A stretch of 6,977 nucleotides of DNA. Source: Chloroflexota bacterium (GTDB taxonomy: Bacteria; Chloroflexota; DTOL01; JACQYG01). Shown here in pieces: positions 1 to 6,539 of this stretch. Position numbers and translations under genes: made by a program. The notes under the pieces were generated by a model that had not been told where the DNA came from, did no database searches, and saw nothing but the letters and a program-made list of their open reading frames with translations. Where the stretch lies: positions 1-6,977 of the forward strand of contig JACQYG010000271.1 in the NCBI GenBank assembly GCA_016208345.1, read 5' to 3'. Each line of letters begins with the position of its first letter. Positions within the stretch are counted from its first letter, which is position 1.

Positions 1-1
1 C

Positions 2-2572
2 CAGGATGCCATCGGCGACTACCGGCTGGTGGTCCATTCCACCTTCGGAGGCCGGGTCAATGGCCCCTGGGCCCTGGTCATAGCCAGCCTCTTGCGCGAA
101 AGCACCGGCGTGGAGGTGGAGGCCCAGATCAGCGACGACGGCATACTTTTTCGCTTTCCCCGTTCCGACGCGCCACCACCTCTGAATATCGTCCACCGCC
201 TGCGACCGGCGGAGGCCCGGGAGCGTCTCCTGGCCGCGCTGCCTGATTCGCCCCTCTTCGGAGCCCAGTTCCGGCAAAACGCCGCCCGGGCCCTCCTGTT
301 GCCCCAGGCCAGGGCCGGCCGGCGCACCCCCTTCTGGCTGCAACGCCTGCGCTCCAAGGACCTCTTGCAGATCGCCCGGCGGTTCGACTCCTTCCCTATC
401 GTGGCCGAGACCTACCGGGACTGCCTGAGGGACGTCATGGATCTGGCTCACCTGGAGGAGGTCCTGGCTCGCCTGCAAAGCGGTGAGATCAAGGTGGTGG
501 CAGTCCAAACGGCGGTCCCTTCTCCAATGGCGGCCAGCCTGCTCTTCAACTTCATCGCCGTGTACATGTACGAGTGGGACACCCCGAAGGCCGAACGGCA
601 GATCCAGTCGATGGCATTGAACCAAGAACTCTTACAGGATCTTTTGGGCGAGCCGTCCCTGGCGGGGATGCTGCGGCCCCAGGCCATCGCCCAGGTGGAG
701 GCCCGATTGCAGCACACCGCCCCGGAATACCAGGCCCGATCGCCGGAGGAGCTGGCCCAATTCCTGTGGGAGCTGGGGGATCTGGGCGCCGAGGAGGCCC
801 AGGCCCGCTCGGCCGGAGATGCCAGGGAGTGGCTCGCCGATCTGGCCGCCCAGCGACGGGTGGCACAGATAGACTTGCCGGGCGTTGAGGAGTCGCCCCG
901 GCGCTGGGTCCTGATGGAGCTATTGGAGGAATACCACCATGCCTTTAACCCTGGCCCGGCGGTGTCTGCGGCCGAGACTGACCAGGCCCGTCTGGCCGTG
1001 CTCAGGAGATACCTGGCCACCCACGGGCCGACCACCACCCAGGCATTGGGAGCCAGGTACGGCTTCCCCGCTGAATGGCTGACAAAGGCCCTGGAGAGGC
1101 TGGTCGCCTCCCGGGAGGCCAGGCCCGGACGCTTCACCCCTGGGGTGGAAACCGACCAGTGGTGCGACCGCCGTGTTCTGGAGCAGCTCCACCGGGGGAC
1201 GTTGACCCTTCTGAGGCGCGAGGTGCGGCCGGTATCTACGGCGGTATATGCCGATTTCCTCCTGCGCTGGCAGCACCTGCATCCGGCTGATCGGCTCTTT
1301 GGTCCTCTTGGACTAGAGAAAGTCCTGCGGCAGTTGGAGGGTCTGCCGGTGCCGGGCTCCCTCTGGGAACGCCACCTGCTCCCTGGCCGGCTGGTGGACT
1401 TCCAGCCGGAGGCCCTGGAGACCCTCTGCCAGGAGGGGCAGGTGGTCTGGGTTGCCTCCGGCGAAAAGGACCCCCGCCGCGCCCGGGTTGCCCTGATCTT
1501 CCGGGGGAACGGGAGCCTTTTCTTAGAGGGGGTTGTCCCGGAGCAGGTCGCCGCCCTCGGCGAGTCCGCCCGGGCGGTGTGGGAGGCCCTGCGGTCCGAG
1601 GGGGCATGTTTTACCGCTGACCTGGAAAGCCTCACCGGGCTTTCAGGGCCAGCGCTTCAGGAGGCTATAGTGGAGCTGGCCTTGGCCGGCCTAGTCACCA
1701 ACGACCTCTTGGATGCCATGCGCCGGGTCATCACCTATGACTCGATCGAGGCTGAACCGGCAGCCAGGACACCATTGAGCACCCTGGAGGCCCAGTTGGC
1801 GGAGCGACTCGTCATCCCTCGGCGTAGCGCCTATGCCGAATACCGAGCCGCCAAGTCCCGGGTGGCCCGTCGAATGCGCCAGCCACCCCGTTGGGGTGGC
1901 CGCTGGTCCCTGGTCCACCGCCGGGATATCCTAGGCCCTGATCTGGAAAATAAAAACAAGCGCCGGGCTGGCCTGCTACTCAACCGCTATGGAGTGGTTT
2001 CCAGGGAGGCCCTGGAACGGGAGGGCCTGGGCTGGGAGTGGGCCCAGCTCTACGGCGATCTCCAGAGAATGGAATACCGGGGCGAGGCCCGCCGGGGGTA
2101 CTTCGTGGCCGGGCTTCCGGGGGTCCAGTTTGCCCTGCCCACGGCGGTGGAAACGCTCCGGCAGGTGGCCGCCGGCGAATCCCGGGATGACGAGCCACTA
2201 CTGGTGGTGAACGCCGCTGACCCGGCCAACATCTGGGGACCGGAGCTCCCCGGTGGGCCCGTGGACGCCAGCGGGAAAGCCTTTACCTTCGCCCGGGTGC
2301 CCACGACCTGGTGCGTGCTTCGCCGGGGCCTGCCGATCCTGGTGGCCCAGGACGAGGGGGCCAGGCTTTCCACCGCCCAGGGGCTGGACGAAAACGCCGC
2401 TCGCCGGGCGGCAATGGCCTTCCTGGAACACATCAAGCGTGACCGGGGCCGCCTGACCGTGGATGAGTGGGATGGCTCCCCGGTTCTGGCAAGCCCCGGC
2501 CGTGGGCTGCTGGAATCCCTCGGCTTTCGCCGCCGCCCTCCAGAGGGACGCTGGGCCAGTCGTCGCCAATGA
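2..2572 (+). CDS. lhr: Lhr-family ATP-dependent helicase, C-terminal portion (5' partial)
   Basis: The frame is open from the left edge (codon at 2-4) to a TGA at 2570-2572, giving 856 residues. A GTG at 29 is not a true start, because homologous sequence (DYRLVVHSTFGGRVNGPWAL) runs through it. The family is recognised by this HSxFGGRxN segment, which follows the two RecA motor domains in Lhr. Next come the DEAD/H-associated region (FGAQFRQNAARALLLP, about nt 260-305; ETYRDCLRDVMDL, about 410-444; YEWDTPKAERQIQSM, about 569-615), winged-helix-like segments (about 990-1110 and 1950-2100), and the late Lhr motifs RRGYFVAGLPGVQFALP (about 2090-2140) and DPANIWG. Lhr proteins are about 1,500 residues, so the Walker A/B helicase half should lie upstream. 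The family comprises 3'-5' DNA translocases of DNA repair, and the C-terminal half carries tandem winged helices and a beta-barrel. The last 15 residues lie antisense to pfp and look unconserved. It is unrelated in function to the minus-strand operon. Confidence 0.9.
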   Translation, partial: QDAIGDYRLVVHSTFGGRVNGPWALVIASLLRESTGVEVEAQISDDGILFRFPRSDAPPPLNIVHRLRPAEARERLLAALPDSPLFGAQFRQNAARALLLPQARAGRRTPFWLQRLRSKDLLQIARRFDSFPIVAETYRDCLRDVMDLAHLEEVLARLQSGEIKVVAVQTAVPSPMAASLLFNFIAVYMYEWDTPKAERQIQSMALNQELLQDLLGEPSLAGMLRPQAIAQVEARLQHTAPEYQARSPEELAQFLWELGDLGAEEAQARSAGDAREWLADLAAQRRVAQIDLPGVEESPRRWVLMELLEEYHHAFNPGPAVSAAETDQARLAVLRRYLATHGPTTTQALGARYGFPAEWLTKALERLVASREARPGRFTPGVETDQWCDRRVLEQLHRGTLTLLRREVRPVSTAVYADFLLRWQHLHPADRLFGPLGLEKVLRQLEGLPVPGSLWERHLLPGRLVDFQPEALETLCQEGQVVWVASGEKDPRRARVALIFRGNGSLFLEGVVPEQVAALGESARAVWEALRSEGACFTADLESLTGLSGPALQEAIVELALAGLVTNDLLDAMRRVITYDSIEAEPAARTPLSTLEAQLAERLVIPRRSAYAEYRAAKSRVARRMRQPPRWGGRWSLVHRRDILGPDLENKNKRRAGLLLNRYGVVSREALEREGLGWEWAQLYGDLQRMEYRGEARRGYFVAGLPGVQFALPTAVETLRQVAAGESRDDEPLLVVNAADPANIWGPELPGGPVDASGKAFTFARVPTTWCVLRRGLPILVAQDEGARLSTAQGLDENAARRAAMAFLEHIKRDRGRLTVDEWDGSPVLASPGRGLLESLGFRRRPPEGRWASRRQ
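1879..1906. repeat. Perfect 8-bp inverted repeat with 3-nt loop inside lhr
   Basis: GCCACCCC (1882-1889) and GGGGTGGC (1893-1900) are exact reverse complements separated by GTT. A further CCA (1879-1881) can pair with TGG (1904-1906) across a three-base bulge. The element encodes part of the QPPRWGGRW stretch of the helicase. It has no following T-run, so it is not an intrinsic terminator. It may simply be a by-product of proline and glycine codons in GC-rich DNA. Confidence 0.5.
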
Positions 2573-3743
2573 GCGGCCGGGCGTAGCGCACGAAGTCGTC
2601 GGTGACGTCGGTCCGGCCCGGCGCGATCCACGCCCGGGGGAACTCCCGCTCGGAGTTGGCCACCAACTCCAAGGGCACCTTGTCGTAGCGCACGCCATAG
2701 ATCGGCCCCGGCTCCCTCAGGATGGTGGACATGAAGCCCGACCCGTGCTCCACCGCCACCAGGACCGCTTTCTGCCCCACTCTGTAGGCCTCCTCGAGAT
2801 CCACTGTAGAGGCGTAGATCATATTATGGCGCTGGTCAGTGCCCGGCACGTTCCCCCGGGCCGCCCCCTGGGCCCGCAGGCCCACCCGGTTCAGGTAGTT
2901 CACCACGATCTGCTCCACGTTCATCTCGCTGGAGGAGAACTGGACGTGGCCGAAGGAGTCTCTCCGCTCGCCGATCTCCCCCACCGGGAAGCCCTCGCTT
3001 ATCACCACGACGGCCCGGCCGGCTGCCTTCAACTGCTCGTTCACCCGATCGGCCAGCTCTTCCAGGGTGACGCCGGACTCGGCCAGGAAAATGAGCAACG
3101 GCATCTCCCGCTCTGGGTCAGCCAGGCGTGCCGCCGCCGGAATGAAGCCGATCTTCCGCCCCATGGCCTGAAGCACAAGTACCGGGTCAGCGGGAGATGA
3201 CCCATCGTTCTCCTGGTTGGCATTCTGCACGTAGAGGGCCCAATAGCGGGCGACGCTTCCGTAGCCCGGCGTGTGATCGATGAGCTTGAACTCCCGGTCG
3301 CCCACGTCGTTGTCGATGGTCTTCGGGACGCCGCTGGCGACAAGGTCCAGCCCCCGCTCCCGGGCCAGAATGGCGATCTTGTGCGCCGTCTCCATGGAGT
3401 CGTTCCCGCCGATGTAGAAGAAGTAGCGGACGGAGTGGGCCTTGAACACCTGGATGACCCGCTGGAAGTCCTCCTGCTGCGATGGCCTGAGTTTATACCG
3501 GCAGGTGCCGATGCCGCCCGCCGCCGGGGTGGTCCGCAGGAGACTGATCTCCTCGTCGTCCTGGGCCGAGAGATCCAAAAGCTCCTCCTTAAGGATGCCC
3601 TCGATGCCGTGGAAACCGGCGTACACCCGCCCGAAGTACTCAGGCAGGGATCGGCAGGTCTCCACAATGCCCCGCAAGGAATTGTTTATCACCAGCGATG
3701 GCCCGCCCGACTGGGCCACCACCACGTTTTTCGGCTCTGCCAT
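2433..3743 (-). CDS. pfp: 6-phosphofructokinase, pyrophosphate-dependent type
   Basis: A cytosolic glycolytic enzyme that phosphorylates fructose 6-phosphate to fructose 1,6-bisphosphate. The PPi-linked type works reversibly. The start is ATG at 3741-3743, preceded by AGGGGGA, with the protein opening MAEPKNVVVAQSGGPS (436 aa); in-frame ATGs at 3758 and 3797 lack a comparable ribosome site. PFK motifs in order are QSGGPS (11-16), GGNDSM (112-117), PKTIDND (140-146, catalytic Asp144), DHTPGYGS (156-163), MGRKIGF (194-200) and SEGF (249-252). Asp115 and Lys141 replace the two glycines of ATP-type enzymes, which is the known PPi-type signature. Asn114 stands where ATP enzymes have a Mg-binding Asp. 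The body ends as expected through DFVRYARPLIGDDWPSVPL. The last 33 or so residues are rich in Gly, Pro and His, lie antisense to lhr, and do not resemble the family. It is the last gene of the operon, 63 bases after gnd. The phosphoryl donor is inferred from these residues. Confidence 0.93.
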   Translation of the reverse strand: MAEPKNVVVAQSGGPSLVINNSLRGIVETCRSLPEYFGRVYAGFHGIEGILKEELLDLSAQDDEEISLLRTTPAAGGIGTCRYKLRPSQQEDFQRVIQVFKAHSVRYFFYIGGNDSMETAHKIAILARERGLDLVASGVPKTIDNDVGDREFKLIDHTPGYGSVARYWALYVQNANQENDGSSPADPVLVLQAMGRKIGFIPAAARLADPEREMPLLIFLAESGVTLEELADRVNEQLKAAGRAVVVISEGFPVGEIGERRDSFGHVQFSSSEMNVEQIVVNYLNRVGLRAQGAARGNVPGTDQRHNMIYASTVDLEEAYRVGQKAVLVAVEHGSGFMSTILREPGPIYGVRYDKVPLELVANSEREFPRAWIAPGRTDVTDDFVRYARPLIGDDWPSVPLEGGGESRGIPAAHGRGLPEPGSHPTHPRSGGPGHA

Positions 3744-3746
3744 TGC

Positions 3747-3753
3747 TCCCCCT
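3747..3753 (-). promoter_or_regulatory. Ribosome binding site of pfp, deciding the start
   Basis: Read on the minus strand this is AGGGGGA, followed by GCA and the ATG at 3743-3741. It favours this ATG over the two upstream in-frame ATGs, which would add 5 or 18 residues that do not look like the conserved N-terminus. Confidence 0.65.
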
Positions 3754-3769
3754 ATCATTTTCGGGTCAA

Positions 3770-3794
3770 AGATTTCAGGTGACCGGTGAAATCT
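3770..3794. repeat. 8-bp perfect inverted repeat in the gnd-pfp spacer
   Basis: AGATTTCA (3770-3777) and TGAAATCT (3787-3794) are exact reverse complements around a 9-base centre, GGTGACCGG. The repeat sits in the 63-base gap between the gnd stop and the pfp start. On the minus strand the right arm ends ATCT and is followed by TTGACCC, so the T-run is too short for a convincing intrinsic terminator. It could be a processing hairpin, an attenuator that sets the Gnd to Pfp ratio, or a protein-binding dyad. The AT-rich arms stand out against GC-rich surroundings. Confidence 0.55.
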
Positions 3795-3806
3795 CAAACC
3801 CGATGC

Positions 3807-5216
3807 TCATCGCTGCCATTCGGTGTGAAAAACGCCCTCTTTGTCCACTCTCCGGTAGGTGTGGGCGCCGAAGTAGTCACGCTGGGCCTGCGTCAGGTTG
3901 GCGGGCAGACGTTCGCTGCGGTAGGCGTCGTAGTAGGCCAGCGAAGCGCTCATGGCCAGGCAGGGAATGCCCAGGCCCACGGCGGTCCGGATGGCGAAGC
4001 GCCAGGCCTCCTGGCGGCTATTCACCGCCTCCTGAAATTCCGGGTCCACCAGCAGGTTTGGGAGCCCCAGATTGCGCTGGAAGGCGGCGCTGATCTTGCC
4101 CAGGAACCGGGCCCGGATGATGCACCCGGCCCGCCAGATGCGGGCGATGTCGGCAAGGGGCAGGTCGTAGCCATACTCCTGGGAGGCGGCCCGAAGCATG
4201 GCCATGCCCTGAGCGTAAGAGCAGATCTTGGAGGCATAGAGGGCAGCTTTAACTGAATCGATGAGCTTCTGGCGGTCGCCCCGGTACTGTCGCGCCGGCC
4301 CTGAAAGGACCTTGGAGGCAGCCACTCGCTCTTTCTTGTAGGCCGAGATGATGCGGGACTCCACCGCGGCGTTGATGGTGGGCGTGGGTGCCCCCAGGTC
4401 TAAGGCGTTTTGGCTGGTCCATTTGCCCGTGCCCTTCTGCTGGGCCTCGTCCAGGATCAGCTCCACCAGGGGCCTGCCGGTCTCCCCGTCCATCTTGTTG
4501 AAGATATCCGCGGTGATCTGGATGAGGTAGGAGGAGAGCTCCCCCTGGTTCCACTCGGAGAATATGGCGTGCAGCTCGGAGGCCGAGAGGTTCAAGGCGC
4601 GCCTCAGGATATCATAGGACTCGGCGATAAGCTGCATGTCGCCGTACTCGATGCCGTTGTGTACCATCTTCACGTAGTGGCCGGCCCCCCGGGGACCGAT
4701 GTACGTGACACAAGGCTCGCCATCAGCCCTGGCAGCGATGGCCGTAAAGATCGGCTCCACGAGCTGGTAGGCCTCCTTCCGGCCGCCGGGCATGATGCTG
4801 GGCCCATGGAGGGCACCCTCCTCGCCGCCGGAGATGCCGGTGCCGATGAAGAGAAGGCCCAGGGCCTCCAGGTCCCTGGCCCGGCGCTCGGTGTCCTGGA
4901 AGAACGAGTTTCCGCCATCGATGATCAGGTCACCCTTTTCCAGGTGGGGCTTGAGCTGGGCGATCACGTCATCCACCGGCGCCCCAGCCTGGACCATGAG
5001 CATCATCCTCCGTGGGGTTTCCAATGCCTGCACGAGCTCCGGAATGGAGTAGGTGGGGCGGATGCTCTTTCCGGCGGCGCGTCCCTGGGCAAAGGCCGTA
5101 GTCTTCTCTGCGGTCCGGTTATAGACGGCTACCGAGAACCCGTGCTGCTCGATGTTGAGGGCCAGGTTCTCGCCCATCACTGCCAGGCCAATGAGGCCGA
5201 ACTGTTGCTTACCCAT
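3807..5216 (-). CDS. gnd: 6-phosphogluconate dehydrogenase, decarboxylating
   Basis: Oxidatively decarboxylates 6-phosphogluconate to ribulose 5-phosphate, CO2 and a reduced nicotinamide cofactor, in the cytosolic oxidative pentose phosphate pathway. The 469 residues match the usual long-form length. An N-terminal Rossmann fold carries [13 protein letters not shown] (10-22), and Asn33-Arg34-Thr35 after the second strand is the NADP-type pattern. GGNS (101-104) and [20 protein letters not shown] (125-144) form the substrate pocket. Lys183 and Glu190 in [12 protein letters not shown] are the expected catalytic base and acid. The all-helical C-terminal domain has the family signature ending QQKGTGKW (259-266), and the tail supplies Arg446 and His452 (FGAHTYRR), which in the dimer reach the partner's active site. 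All key residues are present, so it should be active. The start at 5216 has a very strong ribosome site. It lies 42 bases downstream of the LarA-like gene and 63 bases upstream of pfp. No zwf or pgl is visible, so its 6-phosphogluconate may come from gluconate rather than glucose 6-phosphate; this is inference. Confidence 0.97.
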   Translation of the reverse strand: MGKQQFGLIGLAVMGENLALNIEQHGFSVAVYNRTAEKTTAFAQGRAAGKSIRPTYSIPELVQALETPRRMMLMVQAGAPVDDVIAQLKPHLEKGDLIIDGGNSFFQDTERRARDLEALGLLFIGTGISGGEEGALHGPSIMPGGRKEAYQLVEPIFTAIAARADGEPCVTYIGPRGAGHYVKMVHNGIEYGDMQLIAESYDILRRALNLSASELHAIFSEWNQGELSSYLIQITADIFNKMDGETGRPLVELILDEAQQKGTGKWTSQNALDLGAPTPTINAAVESRIISAYKKERVAASKVLSGPARQYRGDRQKLIDSVKAALYASKICSYAQGMAMLRAASQEYGYDLPLADIARIWRAGCIIRARFLGKISAAFQRNLGLPNLLVDPEFQEAVNSRQEAWRFAIRTAVGLGIPCLAMSASLAYYDAYRSERLPANLTQAQRDYFGAHTYRRVDKEGVFHTEWQR

Positions 5217-5221
5217 ATAGA

Positions 5222-5229
5222 CTCCTCCT
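5222..5229 (-). promoter_or_regulatory. Strong Shine-Dalgarno of gnd
   Basis: The minus strand reads AGGAGGAG, then five bases (TCTAT), then the ATG at 5216-5214. This is a near-consensus site, clearly stronger than those of the genes on either side, so Gnd may be the most heavily translated product of the operon. Confidence 0.85.
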
Positions 5230-5258
5230 GTGTTCCTTACTAGATAAAGAAGGGGCCT

Positions 5259-6512
5259 TTAGCCATCCTTCAGCCGATAGAGTGTTTCCCCGGCCTTCCT
5301 CACCACCAGTATCCCCTCCGCCTCACGTCCTTCCCACTGGGAGACGTCGATGCTTTTAGGGTCCAGGTAGCCCAGATTAATGCGGCGGCAGCGCTCCTGG
5401 GGGATGCCAGTGGCCAGCGTCACCTGTATCCGTGGCCTCTCCACGCCGTTCTCGTAGGTGCCGGCGCCTTTCAGGTGTGTGGAGTGGGCCATGACCCCGC
5501 CCGGGATGCCAGCGAAGCGGTCCATCTGCGCCACGAAGTAGTCCCGGACGTGATAGCCGATCCGGTCGATGAGATGGCCGTGGGTGTAGGAGACCTCGGT
5601 GATATGCGGCGCGTATACGATGACCTCGCCCCCGTCCTGGATGGCCGGCTCCAGCTTGTACATGGCTTTGGCGGCGGTCCACAGGTCGTCGTACATCGGC
5701 GGGGCCATGGAGAGAACGCGATGGAAAGGGCGCTCCACGTAGACGATATGGAGGCGAGCCGAGAGGTCCGCCGCTTTGGAATAGGCTTCTTGAGGCGGCC
5801 CGATGAACAGTCCGGCCAGCCCCTCCCCCCTCACCACCATGCTTAAGCAGAGGACGGGGACATTGACGAATGCGGCAGCCCGATCGATGACCTGCCGCAC
5901 TGGGGTGTCCTTGACGCCGATAATCTTCATGCTGGTGATCAGCGCACCAAGCCAGTGAAACGGGTTGATGGTCTTTGGCCCGGCGATGCCAGGAAAGAGG
6001 TATTTGTTCCCGCCGGAGAAACCAACCACTTCATGGGGGAAGGTAGGCCCGCAGATCACCAGTTGATCGTAGTCAAAGACCATCCGGTTGAGCGATACGG
6101 GTAGTTCCTCGGCCATGAGCCCACCGGAGAGCCGGTGAGTCTCCTCCGCGGTGATGGTGCCGATGGTCTGTAACACGCCGGGCTGATCCCAGCGGTGGTT
6201 GAAGATATTTACCCCGGCATATTGCCCTCGCCGCTCCTGGGCGGTGATCCCAACCAACTGGCTCAGCCGCTCCTCGCTCAGGGGCTGATGAGTCCCGAGC
6301 GCCACCAGATAGTCCAGGCTCGCGGCCTGGCCGCCCATAAACGTGTGGAATAGCCGGAAGAACAGCCCCAAGGGTGCGGTCCGCGTACCGTCCGGGATGA
6401 TGACCAACACTCGTTTCCCTTTAGTCTCAATGCCGGACAGGGCCTGGAACACCAGGTCACGGACCTCGTTCTCTGATAGAAGCTCCGTTTCGCTGCCTTT
6501 CCCTGTAACCAT
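5259..6512 (-). CDS. LarA-family (DUF2088) nickel-dependent 2-hydroxyacid racemase/epimerase
   Basis: The 417-residue length and motifs fit the LarA family, whose founder interconverts L- and D-lactate with a covalently held nickel-pincer nucleotide. PDGTRTAPL (40-48) gives Asp41 and Arg44, matching the DxxR substrate/cofactor motif. GTHQPLSEE (73-81) gives His75. FPHEVVGFSGGNKYLFPGIA (158-177) gives His160 and Lys170, matching the nickel-ligand histidine and cofactor-bearing lysine of lactate racemase with the same ten-residue spacing. INPFHWLG (182-189) gives His186, again 26 residues after the first ligand as in LarA. WTAAKAM (278-284) supplies a likely substrate lysine, Lys282. Nickel chemistry is therefore plausible. 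Activity would need the LarB/LarC/LarE maturation genes, none of which is in this window. The substrate cannot be read from sequence: lactate, malate or a sugar acid are all possible. Being next to gnd favours a gluconate-type acid. The start is ATG at 6512, with GAGG seven bases upstream; the gene lies 27 bases after the HAD gene. Confidence 0.88.
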   Translation of the reverse strand: MVTGKGSETELLSENEVRDLVFQALSGIETKGKRVLVIIPDGTRTAPLGLFFRLFHTFMGGQAASLDYLVALGTHQPLSEERLSQLVGITAQERRGQYAGVNIFNHRWDQPGVLQTIGTITAEETHRLSGGLMAEELPVSLNRMVFDYDQLVICGPTFPHEVVGFSGGNKYLFPGIAGPKTINPFHWLGALITSMKIIGVKDTPVRQVIDRAAAFVNVPVLCLSMVVRGEGLAGLFIGPPQEAYSKAADLSARLHIVYVERPFHRVLSMAPPMYDDLWTAAKAMYKLEPAIQDGGEVIVYAPHITEVSYTHGHLIDRIGYHVRDYFVAQMDRFAGIPGGVMAHSTHLKGAGTYENGVERPRIQVTLATGIPQERCRRINLGYLDPKSIDVSQWEGREAEGILVVRKAGETLYRLKDG

Positions 6513-6519
6513 GTAAGTG

Positions 6520-6523
6520 CCTC
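6520..6523 (-). promoter_or_regulatory. Ribosome binding site of the LarA-like gene
   Basis: GAGG on the minus strand lies seven bases before the ATG at 6512-6510, inside the 27-base gap after the HAD stop codon. It is short but well placed and supports this start. The close spacing suggests translational coupling. Confidence 0.5.
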
Positions 6524-6539
6524 GTCTATGCCGTCCTGG

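Noticed and set aside
29..31. GTG at 29 as the start of a short stand-alone Lhr C-terminal protein
   Set aside because: Family-like sequence continues upstream in the same frame to the window edge, so this is an internal valine in a partial gene.
448..1635. 395-codon open frame antisense to lhr
   Set aside because: The translation is rich in Arg and Ser with no recognisable motifs, and it lies wholly over conserved Lhr sequence. Long antisense frames are common in GC-rich genes.
2433..2531. A frameshift in the pfp C-terminus
   Set aside because: Neither alternative minus-strand frame gives a family-like ending after VPLEGG, so an indel would not restore a normal tail as far as I can see.
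2463..3782. Plus-strand open frames (2463-3200, 3273-3782) opposite pfp
   Set aside because: Both are shadows of the conserved phosphofructokinase, with no motifs of their own.
3744..3797. Longer pfp N-terminus starting at 3797 or 3758
   Set aside because: It adds unconserved residues, has no good ribosome site, and would run across the intergenic inverted repeat. The ATG at 3743 has AGGGGGA just upstream and begins at the conserved part.
4410..5243. 277-codon open frame antisense to gnd
   Set aside because: It mirrors fully conserved Gnd sequence and shows no family features.
5217..5258. Promoter, terminator or riboswitch between the LarA-like gene and gnd
   Set aside because: The gap is only 42 bases and is accounted for by the strong ribosome site; no stable stem or convincing promoter boxes were seen.
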